Shown one piece after another: positions 50,943-59,578 of a stretch of 64,000 bases of DNA. Within the stretch, counting starts at the first letter, position 1. Every line of letters begins with the position of its first letter. A model generated the notes under the pieces. The model was not told the DNA's origin and made no database searches. It saw nothing but the letters and a program-made list of their open reading frames with translations. Origin of the DNA: CAYLNL01 sp964385175 (GTDB lineage: Bacteria > Bacteroidota > Bacteroidia > Flavobacteriales > Flavobacteriaceae); assembly GCA_964385175.1 (NCBI GenBank), contig CAYLNL010000006.1, positions 121,910 to 185,909 on the forward strand. Direction: 5' to 3'. A program made the position numbers and the translations under genes.

Positions 50943-51566
50943 ATGAATACCCTAAATTTTCTATTCAGCAAAAAATTTCTGAGGCATCTTCTAATCGCCT
51001 TAGTTGTTTTGCTGGTATTAGGCTTTATAACGCTCCAGTTATTAAAAATAATAACCCATCACAACCGCTCCGTTCAAGTTCCTAATCTTTCGGGCAAATC
51101 TCTATACGAAGCCCGTGAGTTGATAGAAGACCTTCATTTGCGCTTCGAAGTTATAGATTCTACTGATTATGACCCTAAGTTTCCCGCCTATTCAGTTATG
51201 GGACAAGATCCGGCGCCTGGTACCAAAGTGAAAAAACGGAGAAAACTATACCTTACACTAAACCCCTCTGGTTACAGAAAAGTTATGGTTCCCAATGTAA
51301 TACAGGTTACCCGCCGAAACGCCGAGTTGCTCATAAAAGCGGTAGGGTTGCAGGTAGGAACTATTTCGTATGTGAATGATATTGGAAAAGATATGGTGCT
51401 TTCTATAACCTATAAAGGCAAAGAAATTCAACCCGGCGAGCCGCTTCCCCGCGCCTCTAAACTAAATTTGGTATGCGGCAACGGGCTATCTGCAGATGAG
51501 CCCGCAGAAGAGCCTCAACAAGAACCCCAACAAGGAACAGAAAACGATGCACCGAGAGGAGAATAA
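50943..51566 (+). CDS. PASTA domain membrane protein
   Basis: 207 residues from the start chosen. A short cytosolic start and one transmembrane helix (about 14-35, LLIALVVLLVLGFITLQLL) are followed by two to three PASTA domains (about 45-190), each starting V-P-N-L/V (VQVPNLSGKSLYEARELI, VMVPNVIQVTRRNAELLI). The tail is acidic and Gln/Pro-rich. PASTA modules bind peptidoglycan stems in kinases and PBPs; here no kinase domain is attached. The frame extends back to 50889 inside yqgE, but M19 gives a normal membrane protein start. It overlaps rluD by 20 bases. Confidence 0.9.
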   Translation: MNTLNFLFSKKFLRHLLIALVVLLVLGFITLQLLKIITHHNRSVQVPNLSGKSLYEARELIEDLHLRFEVIDSTDYDPKFPAYSVMGQDPAPGTKVKKRRKLYLTLNPSGYRKVMVPNVIQVTRRNAELLIKAVGLQVGTISYVNDIGKDMVLSITYKGKEIQPGEPLPRASKLNLVCGNGLSADEPAEEPQQEPQQGTENDAPRGE

Positions 51567-52587
51567 TGATTTTGATACCCAGGAAGACGAACTCTACGAG
51601 CATTACAGTTATACGGCAGGGAAAAAACAAGAGCCACTGCGGGTAGATAAGTTTTTAATGAATTTTATAGAAAATGCCACCCGCAACAAAATACAGCAGG
51701 CAGCCAAAAGCGGTACTATTTATGTAAATGCAGTCCCCGTAAAAGCCAATTACAAAGTAAAAGCAGGCGATGAGGTGAAAGTTCTATTTACCCACCCACC
51801 TCATGAATACCTGCTACAGCCTGAGAATATTCCGCTAAATAGGGTATATGAAGATGATGAACTTATTGTGGTGAACAAACCTGCCGGTATGGTGGTACAT
51901 CCCGGGCATGGCAATTATAGCGGCACCCTTGTAAACGCCCTGCTCTACCATTTTGGGAATTTGCCTTCAACTGAAACCAGCCGCCCCGGTTTGGTGCATC
52001 GCATTGATAAAGATACGAGCGGTTTACTGGTAGTAGCCAAAACCGAAAGGGCTTTGTACCATCTTTCCCGACAGTTTTTCAACAAAACATCCGAGCGTAC
52101 CTACCTGGCGCTGGTGTGGGGAAACGTACCTGAAGACCAGGGTACTATACAAGGAAATATTGGACGACATCTTAAAAACAGGTTGCAAATGGATGTTTTT
52201 CCCGGGGGCGAACAGGGTAAAGAAGCTGTTACGCACTACCAGGTATTAGAACGTTTTGGCTATGTTACCTGGATTTCCTGTAAACTGGAAACTGGCAGGA
52301 CCCACCAGATACGCGCACACCTGAAACACATAGGGCACCCGCTTTTTAATGATGCGCGCTATGGAGGAGACAAAATACTGAAAGGAACCCGCTATACCCA
52401 CTACAAACAATTTGTAGAGAATTGCTTTTCCATTCTTCCCCGCCAGGCGCTGCATGCACAAACACTGGGGTTTGAGCACCCTGTTACAGGGGTGTTTATG
52501 CAATTTTCCGCCCCCTTGCCTCCTGATATGGAGCAATGCCTGGAAAAATGGCGGCATTATGCCAGGCATCGTCTGCCCGATTTGTAA
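51547..52587 (+). CDS. rluD: RluA family 23S rRNA pseudouridine synthase
   Basis: 346 residues. An N-terminal S4 RNA-binding domain (about 30-95; LRVDKFLMNFIENATRNKIQ) precedes the RluA catalytic domain (about 100-320). The catalytic Asp154 lies in HRIDKDTSGLLVVAK, and GRTHQIRAHLKHIGHPLFND is also present. RluD converts U1911/1915/1917 in helix 69; RluC or RluA cannot be fully excluded, but the S4 domain and length favour RluD. The open frame reaches to 51496 inside the PASTA gene; the ATG at 51547 overlaps it by 20 bases and is preferred. Confidence 0.93.
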   Translation: MHREENNDFDTQEDELYEHYSYTAGKKQEPLRVDKFLMNFIENATRNKIQQAAKSGTIYVNAVPVKANYKVKAGDEVKVLFTHPPHEYLLQPENIPLNRVYEDDELIVVNKPAGMVVHPGHGNYSGTLVNALLYHFGNLPSTETSRPGLVHRIDKDTSGLLVVAKTERALYHLSRQFFNKTSERTYLALVWGNVPEDQGTIQGNIGRHLKNRLQMDVFPGGEQGKEAVTHYQVLERFGYVTWISCKLETGRTHQIRAHLKHIGHPLFNDARYGGDKILKGTRYTHYKQFVENCFSILPRQALHAQTLGFEHPVTGVFMQFSAPLPPDMEQCLEKWRHYARHRLPDL

Positions 52588-52706
52588 TGGCTTTTTCGTA
52601 GTTCCTTTTCCACGAATTTTATATGAAACATGGTTGTTCATTTCTGCCGCGAATGGTATCTTTGAAGATTGAATAAAATTCTCACCAATCTCTGAAAACG
52701 AAGTAT

Positions 52707-53468
52707 ATGAAAATAGTGCTTTCCCCTGCAAAATCATTAGATTTTGAGAGCCCGCTACCCGCTGACTATTACACTTCGCCCTGTTTTTTGAAAGAAGCCG
52801 AGCAATTGAATCATCTCTTAAAAAAACAATCGCCCCGAAAACTCGCCCGCCTTATGGGTATTTCCCCAAAACTGGCGGCGCTAAACTGGCAGCGTAACCA
52901 GGAATTTACCATTCCCTTTAACCCTCAAAACGCTCGCCCCGCCCTGTATGCCTTCAATGGAGATGTTTATGAAGGGTTAGATGCCTATACGCTGCCCGTG
53001 AACAAATTAGACCTCTTGCAAAACAACCTTCGTATCTTATCTGGTCTCTATGGAATACTAAAACCCTTAGACCTCATACAGCCCTATCGGTTAGAAATGG
53101 GCACGCCTCTTAAAATTGGAAAGAAGAAAAATCTCTATGCCTTTTGGAAATCTATTATTACAAAAAAATTAAACGACGAACTCCAGGAAAATGAATTGTT
53201 CCTTAACCTGGCGAGCGATGAATATTTTCATGTAATAGATGCAAAAAATCTAAAAACACCTATTATTAAACCTCATTTTAAAGAGTTTAAAGACGGGACA
53301 TTAAAAACCATTAGTTTCTTCGCCAAAAAAGCGCGCGGCCTCATGGTACGTTATATAATAGACACCCAGGCAAAAACATTAAACGATATACAACAGTTTC
53401 ATTATGAAGGCTATCGTTTTAGCGAAGCCCATACCCTGCACCAGCACGAACCCGTTTTTATACGCTAA
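52707..53468 (+). CDS. yaaA: Peroxide stress protein YaaA
   Basis: 253 residues of the DUF328/YaaA family: MKIVLSPAKSLDFESPLP, ALYAFNGDVYEGLDAYTL, LSGLYGILKPLDLIQPYRLEMGT in segments and FAKKARGLMVRYII. YaaA limits intracellular iron and DNA damage under H2O2 stress in E. coli and binds DNA in structures. It is followed 2 bases later by the uracil-DNA-glycosylase-like gene, forming a likely DNA-protection pair. Confidence 0.96.
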   Translation: MKIVLSPAKSLDFESPLPADYYTSPCFLKEAEQLNHLLKKQSPRKLARLMGISPKLAALNWQRNQEFTIPFNPQNARPALYAFNGDVYEGLDAYTLPVNKLDLLQNNLRILSGLYGILKPLDLIQPYRLEMGTPLKIGKKKNLYAFWKSIITKKLNDELQENELFLNLASDEYFHVIDAKNLKTPIIKPHFKEFKDGTLKTISFFAKKARGLMVRYIIDTQAKTLNDIQQFHYEGYRFSEAHTLHQHEPVFIR

Positions 53469-53470
53469 CC

Positions 53471-54124
53471 TTGTTTATACATCAACATCCATATTCGCCC
53501 TTTATTCCCAAAAATGCCACCAAGCTCATTGTGGGCACATTGCCCCCTCCCCGATTTTCTACAGGAGAGTTAAAAGAAGGTGATATAGATTTTTGTTATG
53601 GCAGCAAAGATGGGCAGCTTTGGAAAATATTAAACCAGATTTTCAACCTCAACCTGAAGTTTGAAACCAGCCAGGAAGCCATTGAGCAACGAAAGGATTT
53701 CCTGGAAAAGCGCGGTATCGGAATATGCGACATCGTGGAGCGGGCGGAGAGGCTCACAAAAGAATCTTCTGATTTGGGTATGAAAAACATACAGCTTCGT
53801 AACCTGCTCCAGTATCTCAAAGAATATCCCTCTGTTTCGCTCCTTTTGTTCACCGGGGGAAATAGCGCTAACGGGCCGGAGTTTCTTTTCAGGAGACACC
53901 TAAAACAATATGGGTTAAAATGGCAGTTGGTTTCTGGTGAAGCGCCCCGGCAGCACCAGTTTCTATGGGCAGGAAGAACTATTTCTACCGTTTCCCTCAT
54001 TTCCCCTTCCGGCTCTGCCAACCGGGCTATAGGCAGCCTGGCGCTCTATAAAGAGCTCAAAAAACAGCAACCCCTCCTCACCCCTTTCAATTTCAGGGTG
54101 CAGCAATACAAAGCCTTCTTTTAG
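53471..54124 (+). CDS. Uracil-DNA glycosylase family protein
   Basis: 217 residues, a single UDG-superfamily fold: KLIVGTLPPPRFSTGELKEG and DFCYGSKDGQLWKIL at the N-terminal active site, RGIGICDIVERAERL in the middle, and a C-terminal ISTVSLISPSGSANRAIG segment that replaces the usual H-P-S motif. This family is found in Bacteroidota and is presumed to act in base excision; activity on uracil is not proven. The start is TTG at 53471, 2 bases after the yaaA stop, because the family N-terminus MFIHQHPYSPFIP begins there. Confidence 0.88.
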   Translation: MFIHQHPYSPFIPKNATKLIVGTLPPPRFSTGELKEGDIDFCYGSKDGQLWKILNQIFNLNLKFETSQEAIEQRKDFLEKRGIGICDIVERAERLTKESSDLGMKNIQLRNLLQYLKEYPSVSLLLFTGGNSANGPEFLFRRHLKQYGLKWQLVSGEAPRQHQFLWAGRTISTVSLISPSGSANRAIGSLALYKELKKQQPLLTPFNFRVQQYKAFF

Positions 54125-54338
54125 GCAACTTACTATTTCCCGGCTGGCTTCTTGCCTGAACGCCGCAACCCATAAATAGGCTGCGTTTTCGTTTACTAAA
54201 GATTTTTTTTTGATACCTTTATACCCATCAATCAACCTATTACAATTTCCGCTAAGAATGTTGTGGCAAGATAGTGCGTTTATAATCTTTTTACATTTTT
54301 AATAGCATGTCAGATATTGTAATAAAACTTCCTGAACT

Positions 54339-56651
54339 ATGTTCATGGCAAATAGCATAGTTTTAATAAAGAAAACATGGAATAAGTTCCTGGAATACCT
54401 CAGAAATATATCAGGGTGGTTTTATATTTTAGTAAGTGAGTTATACCGCAACAGCATATCGTTTGTTTGCATTGGCATTTTGTATTTTATTTTTTGGAAA
54501 TCTCCCCAAACTATAGACCTCCTGCTTATTTTTAACCAGGTAGAATCTTTCATAAATTTTCAAATCCCTATTTATTTCTTAGTGTTAACTCTATTTGCCT
54601 TTTTGCAGTGGTATGCCCCCTTATATGAAGCCCGCAACAAGCCCGCCCGTATTTTAAAACCCGTTTTACCCGAATCTTCTTATACACAAAGCGTCTCAGA
54701 AATACAACAAAATACCTGGTATCTGCATAAAACACATATACGAGAAACGCTTCCTAAACTCATGGGCGCCTGGTTTCTTTTTATGACCACCCTGGCTATT
54801 TTGCAAGCTGCCGAATCGGTGGGAATAGAAAACAACCTGAGCGCCCTTATTTCTTCCCAGGATTTATTGCTGTTTGTTTTTTTACTCATGCTATTATTAT
54901 TGTACTATCCCTTTTATACACACATAAAAGAGCTGATTATAAAAATTCCCCGCAGCAACTATTTTATTTTTTTATTAGCGCTTGTGTTGTTTGGGTTTAT
55001 TATTTTCTACGGAACCCTAAATACCCAAGACCGGCAAGATGTTCTAAAACTATTTAGCGCCCATGTTGCGCTGAGTTTTCTTTTTCTCATACTGGTATTT
55101 AGTTTTAGATTTTTAAAAAGCAACATCATTGCCATGATTCATCGCATTACCGTTTTTTTGTTAACAGGCGTTTTAGCCCTATTTCTTCTCTTTTTCCTGT
55201 ATCCATCCTCTTCAAAAGTTATCAACCCCATCTCGGTAGTCATCATAAGCTTCATAACTTTTTTTGTTACTTTTTCTGCCATACGCTATATAGGAAGGCG
55301 CATCCGGGTTCCATTACTGGGAGTAACGCTCGTTCTCTGCTTAGTAGGCGGCGCCATAAACGCTTCTAGAACGCGCTTCAACCATTACGAAATAACCTAT
55401 ACCCCGGCTACTACTTCTACTAAACGAATTGATATAGAAACCCATTTAAGAAATTGGGTAGAGGAACGCAAAGAACACATACTCTCCTCGGAAAAATACC
55501 CGGTTATTTTTGTTTCTTCCCAGGGAGGCGGTTCCAAAGCCGGGTTATGGGCTTTTTTATTACACAGTTATTTATATACCAAAAACCCCTATTATTTTTC
55601 CAGGCACCTGTTTTCTTTAACCGGCTCTTCAGAGGGGAATGCCGGCAATGCCATGTTTTATGCCCAGGCCTACGAAGCATCTCGCAACGGGCAACAGGCA
55701 AGCCTTGAAACTCCTCGCGGCAGCCTTTTTAAGTATAAAGCCAGCGAGCTTTACAAACAAAATTTTCTCTCACCCTCTATTGCTGCTTTATTAGGGAGAG
55801 ACCTTTTCCTGAGTGTTTTTCAATTTTGTTCTTGCGATAACCGAAGCGACTTGCTGGAGAAACAATGGGAAAATGCCTACCACACAATTTTTAAAAGCAA
55901 TACATTTGCTGCCGATGTGTTATCTCTATACCCTCAGCAAAAACAAACCCAAACGCCTCCCTTATTGTTGTTAAACACCACACACACCCAAAGCGGGCAA
56001 TACAGCATTATCAGCCCCGTTACCTTAGCTACCCACAGTGAATTTTCGGGGTTTAAAGATTTTATGTCTCAATTACACGCCGTGCATCCCCGGCGCTCCA
56101 TTAAACTCTCCACCGCCGTATCGTTAGGCGCCCGTTTCCCCTATCTTAGTCCGGTAGGAGAGGTAAAAGGCGTGGGGCAGTTTGCCGATGCAGGATACTA
56201 CGATAATATTGGCGGACGGGTAACGGAACATCTTGAAACGGTTTTTATTGATTTTATGCGAAATGAATATCCCGATTTGTTTAAAAAAATAGAACTCATT
56301 AACCTCGTTATCATCAATAACGATAGGCTTCCTCTCAATACTTCCCTAACTCAACTGCAAGCGCCCCTATCTACCCTTCTCAATGTTCGTTCAGGGCATA
56401 CCCGGGAAATGATTTATTTTTTAAGCGATGCCTGGCAAATACAGCTCAAAAGAACCTCGGTTATAGTAAACAAATCGTACCTGGAGGGCATTACAGACAG
56501 TATTAAAAAAGACACTATTACACCCCTGCTGCCTATAGGCAGGTTCTTATCGCCCGTGGCTATACAAAGTATAGAAAATCGGCTCACAAGCAGGGCTGTG
56601 AAAGAAAAATTAGATACCTTGCTGGCAAAAATGACTGTTTATGCTAATTAA
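54339..56651 (+). CDS. Polytopic membrane protein with patatin-like phospholipase domain
   Basis: 770 residues. The N-terminal half (about 25-350) holds about nine predicted transmembrane helices. The C-terminal half (about 385-765) is a patatin-like lipase: oxyanion-hole segment SQGGGSKAG (near 391-399), nucleophile elbow GSSEG (near 427-431, Ser near 429) and the Asp-Ala-Gly of FADAGYYDNIGG (Asp near 616), giving the Ser-Asp dyad. Patatins hydrolyse phospholipids or related esters; here the domain would lie on the cytosolic side or in the membrane, the topology being uncertain. It is the first gene of a three-gene operon with a lipoprotein and a small helical protein; the combination is not one I know. 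A second ATG at 54345 is possible. Confidence 0.85.
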   Translation: MFMANSIVLIKKTWNKFLEYLRNISGWFYILVSELYRNSISFVCIGILYFIFWKSPQTIDLLLIFNQVESFINFQIPIYFLVLTLFAFLQWYAPLYEARNKPARILKPVLPESSYTQSVSEIQQNTWYLHKTHIRETLPKLMGAWFLFMTTLAILQAAESVGIENNLSALISSQDLLLFVFLLMLLLLYYPFYTHIKELIIKIPRSNYFIFLLALVLFGFIIFYGTLNTQDRQDVLKLFSAHVALSFLFLILVFSFRFLKSNIIAMIHRITVFLLTGVLALFLLFFLYPSSSKVINPISVVIISFITFFVTFSAIRYIGRRIRVPLLGVTLVLCLVGGAINASRTRFNHYEITYTPATTSTKRIDIETHLRNWVEERKEHILSSEKYPVIFVSSQGGGSKAGLWAFLLHSYLYTKNPYYFSRHLFSLTGSSEGNAGNAMFYAQAYEASRNGQQASLETPRGSLFKYKASELYKQNFLSPSIAALLGRDLFLSVFQFCSCDNRSDLLEKQWENAYHTIFKSNTFAADVLSLYPQQKQTQTPPLLLLNTTHTQSGQYSIISPVTLATHSEFSGFKDFMSQLHAVHPRRSIKLSTAVSLGARFPYLSPVGEVKGVGQFADAGYYDNIGGRVTEHLETVFIDFMRNEYPDLFKKIELINLVIINNDRLPLNTSLTQLQAPLSTLLNVRSGHTREMIYFLSDAWQIQLKRTSVIVNKSYLEGITDSIKKDTITPLLPIGRFLSPVAIQSIENRLTSRAVKEKLDTLLAKMTVYAN

Positions 56652-57105
56652 ACTGGGTACCTTAAAATTTACTATCTCAATACTGTTAGCTGCCTCGTTA
56701 AGCGCTTGTGGCATTTTTAAAACGGCTCTCTTTGACCAATACACCTATCAGCAAACCATTGCATTAAAGGTAGAAAGTATAAGTCTTATGAAAAAAGCCA
56801 CTGTTTCTTATGAGCGACACGCCGCCGAAACCGAATCGCTGCTAAAAGAGATTGAAAAAATGATGGAGTATGAGCGATATAAAGAAAACAACCATATTAC
56901 CTATAAAATGTGGAGTCTTATACAAAACGAAGATAAAAACCTCTTCGGGGGTTTTATAAAGCGATGGAAAACCCAGGGAATGCTTTCTAAACCTTTTATA
57001 GAGGAGGCTGCCATACAGGTAGGACAGGCATACGACCTTTTGATTCGTTATGAATCTAAGAAAGATAAAAAAAGTAAAGGCGAACTGGAAAAATTTTTAA
57101 AATAG
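56641..57105 (+). CDS. Helical lipoprotein of the patatin operon
   Basis: 154 residues. The signal peptide ends in a lipobox LSACG (Cys23). The mature part is mostly amphipathic helix, charged (KKDKKSKGELEKFLK at the end) and contains YERHAAETESLLKEIEKMMEY, a possible coiled coil. It overlaps the end of the patatin gene by 11 bases, so it is translationally coupled. I recognise no family; it may be a periplasmic partner of the membrane lipase. Confidence 0.75.
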   Translation: MLIKLGTLKFTISILLAASLSACGIFKTALFDQYTYQQTIALKVESISLMKKATVSYERHAAETESLLKEIEKMMEYERYKENNHITYKMWSLIQNEDKNLFGGFIKRWKTQGMLSKPFIEEAAIQVGQAYDLLIRYESKKDKKSKGELEKFLK

Positions 57106-57111
57106 CTTTTT

Positions 57112-57435
57112 ATGGATTTTGAAGAACTTTTGCAAAATATTAAAGACAATCTTATGACCCTTGTGAAAAAGGAGCTAACGGGCTACGCCACCGAAGGAGG
57201 GAAAGAAGTAACCTCGTTTCTAAAAACGAGCTATGAAAAATTAAAGCGTTGGACACAGCTTTTAGAAGCCAGGGAGATAAGCCGCGATGAATATGAGTGG
57301 CTGGTAGCAAGCCAAAAAGACCTCTTGGCATTAGAGGGGCTATACCAGGCGGGGGTTTCTAAAATAGTTCTCAACCGTTTTAAAAACGCTGTTATTCAAA
57401 CCATTGTAAATACCGTGTTTAAATGGATTGTATAA
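57112..57435 (+). CDS. Small helical protein of the patatin operon
   Basis: 107 residues with no signal peptide. It is predicted to be alpha-helical throughout, amphipathic, with a hydrophobic C-terminal segment (FKNAVIQTIVNTVFKWIV) that could bind the membrane. It begins 6 bases after the lipoprotein stop, so it is the third gene of the transcript. No family recognised. The constant tight spacing suggests the three products act together. Confidence 0.72.
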   Translation: MDFEELLQNIKDNLMTLVKKELTGYATEGGKEVTSFLKTSYEKLKRWTQLLEAREISRDEYEWLVASQKDLLALEGLYQAGVSKIVLNRFKNAVIQTIVNTVFKWIV

Positions 57436-57488
57436 ACCCGCTGCCACTTTTCCAGCGCAAAACCCCTATTATTTATTAAAAATTATCT

Positions 57489-57857
57489 ATGAAAACCTGG
57501 ATAACAGTTTTTTTAGGAGGTGGGTTAGGAAGCCTTGCCCGGTTTGGGTTGCACCATCTCAACGCCCTGTTCCCCATCCCGGCAGGAACCTTACTTGCCA
57601 ACCTGGCAGGCAGTTTCATTGTGGGCTATCTTGCAGGAATAGCTTCGCGGCTAACCACCCCGTTAACAGAAGCCCAGCTCACAGGCATTATAGTAGGTTT
57701 TTGCGGCGGTTTCACCACCTTTTCCTCTTTTTCTTATGAAAACTACCTGCTCCTTAAATCGGGCGAATACTTCTTATTCATCAGTTATTTTATAGGAACA
57801 GCCGTTTTAGGCATCTTCTTTGTTTTTTTAGGAATAACAGCTGCTCGTTTTTTCTAA
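57489..57857 (+). CDS. crcB: Fluoride exporter CrcB/FluC
   Basis: 122 residues with four membrane helices. FLGGGLGSLARFGL opens helix 1, NLAGSFIVGYLAG contains the conserved Asn of the fluoride pore, and GFCGGFTTFSSFSYE holds the phenylalanine-lined, Na+-binding break of helix 3. It is a dimeric, dual-topology F- channel. The 53 bases upstream hold no fluoride riboswitch. It may belong to the patatin operon by proximity (53 bases), but is more likely separate. Confidence 0.95.
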   Translation: MKTWITVFLGGGLGSLARFGLHHLNALFPIPAGTLLANLAGSFIVGYLAGIASRLTTPLTEAQLTGIIVGFCGGFTTFSSFSYENYLLLKSGEYFLFISYFIGTAVLGIFFVFLGITAARFF

Positions 57858-58380
57858 ACCCTTAGTATTGAGTAGTGAGATATGAGTATTGAGAACTATG
57901 CTTTGTGCCTTTTGCGGTAAAGCAAAGAACCAAGAGACAAGAGAACTTGCCTGCCTGCCCTGAGCATAGTTGAAGGGAGCGAAGCCGAAGGGAGACCCAA
58001 GACAATTTCTATTTTTTAAATAGCCGATGGTTTCAACCGTCGGCTTTTATTTTGTGCCCTTTGCGGTAAAAAAATAGAAACAAGAGGCAAGAACCAAGAC
58101 TCAAGACAATTTCTATTTTTTAAATAGCCAATGGTTTCAACCGTCAGCTTTTATTTTGTGTTTGCTGGGATAAAAGATAGAATCAAGACCCAAGAACTAA
58201 GAATCAAGACAATTTCTATTTTTTAAATAGCCAATGGTTTCAACCGTCAGCTTTTATTTTGTGTTTGCTGGGATAAAAGATAGAATCAAGACCCAAGAAC
58301 TAAGAATCAAGACAATTTCTATTTTTTAAATAGACGGCGGCTTCAACCGTCGGTGTTAGTATTGAGTGGTGAGAAACAGC
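57858..58380 (+). repeat. Repeat-rich, gene-free region with palindromic elements
   Basis: This stretch contains AGTAGTGAGATATGAG, then TTTGCGGTAAA, then CAAGAGACAAGAG. A palindromic CCCTGAGCATAGTTGAAGGG (57958-57977) resembles the widespread Bacteroidota CCCTGAGC-type repeat. The rest consists of repeated units holding TTTCTATTTTTTAAATAG and a hairpin AGCCGATGGTT/AACCGTCGGCT (11 bp, 2-base loop) in the first, best-preserved copy. No open frame is credible. It separates crcB from the convergent DUF3810 gene. Confidence 0.8.
58102..58307 (+). repeat. Tandem 103-base repeat, two nearly identical units
   Basis: Unit starts CAAGAC at 58102 and again at 58205, with a further partial unit from 58308. 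The two full units agree almost base for base apart from their 5' ends. A less similar unit starts at 57998 (spacing 104). The hairpin arms in the duplicated units carry uncompensated changes (AGCCAATGG with CCGTCAGC), so they fold less well than the first copy. Confidence 0.9.
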
Positions 58381-58468
58381 ATAAATTCAGAATGGGTAAT
58401 TCATAACCCTTTTGTGCGCTTTGCTTGCTTGCCTCTACCATAAAACATAGAGAACAAAGCCTATATGG

Positions 58469-59542
58469 CTATGCTTTCAAAGGATATTTTTTGTGAAAAT
58501 GCACCAGGAGAGCCACCATATCATTATAACTTTGTAACCCTCTTGGCTGATTATTGGCTTTGAGAAAACCAGTAAACAATTTTTTGAAAAATATTTCTGC
58601 CCTGTTTTCATAGGCTTCCCAAAACTGTTGCGCCTCCCGGTAATTTTTTAACACGCCCGGGTTCAACCGGGAGCGAAATTCTTTGAATTTCCCCGGGTTT
58701 TTTCGCTCCAAATCTCGTAAACACTGGGCAAGCGCATAACTATAACCGGCATATTGAAAGCAGGCATCGGGGTTATAAATAGCTGCGGCATATCCTATAA
58801 AACTCGCCTCATCTTCGGCGGCAAAACCTATCTGGTGAGCTTGCTCATGGGTGAGCACAACGGGCAGTTTATATCCCGGTAGCCGCTTGTTTATCTGGGC
58901 TTCGTTAGTAAATGGGTTCAAGTAGCCGCTATAACCCATATAGCTCAGGGGTGTATTGTAGAGCGATGGTTTGGCGCTTAAGGGTTCATATACACTGCGG
59001 GGAAAAACCCGCCTAAGTTCGTGGAAACCCTGAACCGATTTTTTAAAAAGGGTTTTTTGGTTATATAAAAGAGTCACCGCCACCGTATCATTTCCGGTAA
59101 GTTGATGCTGAAGTTGGTTAGTTTTAAAAAGGAGCGCCTGGGTAACCTCTACCAGGTCTTCTGTAGTATAATCTTTTTCCACGCCCATAGTTTCCCGAAG
59201 TGGCGGGCGGTAATAATTCATACCCCATAAAAAATAGAACACGAAATAAAGAGATGAGAAAACGATGAGAAGATTCCTTAAAAATAGCAAGGGATGTTGC
59301 CACACCCAGCGGCTTCTGAGAATAAAAAACCGAAAAACAGCTATGGCTGCGAAGGTGTAAAAAACATCTCCCACCGAGAAGGGAATCCACCCGAAAACCC
59401 AGCGAAGAGACTTAGAAAGATAGAGGTACAAGCCCTGGCTATACCAGCTTTCTATAGAGGCAGGGTGGGCGGCCAACCACCTCACCAGCAACAGTTGCGG
59501 GAAGATAGAAAGCGCCCATGCTATTTTTATCTTGTTTTTCAT
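58469..59542 (-). CDS. DUF3810 membrane protein with HExxH-type motif
   Basis: 357 residues. The N-terminal 120 hold three predicted membrane helices (about 6-24, 50-70, 90-108, the last ending FYFLWGMNYYRPP). The C-terminal domain has LTHEQAHQIGFAAEDEASFIGY (about 232-252): H-E-x-x-H followed by a downstream Glu, the zinc-metallopeptidase pattern of this family. No substrate is known. It follows the cyclophilin/FKBP gene by 36 bases and ends the nrnA operon. Confidence 0.9.
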   Translation of the reverse strand: MKNKIKIAWALSIFPQLLLVRWLAAHPASIESWYSQGLYLYLSKSLRWVFGWIPFSVGDVFYTFAAIAVFRFFILRSRWVWQHPLLFLRNLLIVFSSLYFVFYFLWGMNYYRPPLRETMGVEKDYTTEDLVEVTQALLFKTNQLQHQLTGNDTVAVTLLYNQKTLFKKSVQGFHELRRVFPRSVYEPLSAKPSLYNTPLSYMGYSGYLNPFTNEAQINKRLPGYKLPVVLTHEQAHQIGFAAEDEASFIGYAAAIYNPDACFQYAGYSYALAQCLRDLERKNPGKFKEFRSRLNPGVLKNYREAQQFWEAYENRAEIFFKKLFTGFLKANNQPRGLQSYNDMVALLVHFHKKYPLKA

Positions 59543-59578
59543 TCCTGTGCGTTACAAAACAGGGAGATGAAAAAACGG

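Noticed and set aside
57436..57488. Fluoride riboswitch before crcB
   Set aside because: Only 53 bases lie between the genes, and no pseudoknot-forming fluoride aptamer pattern is visible.
57428..57739. 103-residue open frame overlapping crcB
   Set aside because: It runs in another frame through the conserved CrcB coding sequence and has no family features.
58102..58354. CRISPR-like array
   Set aside because: The repeats are about 103 bases, contiguous and palindromic, with no unique spacers of fixed length and no cas genes nearby.
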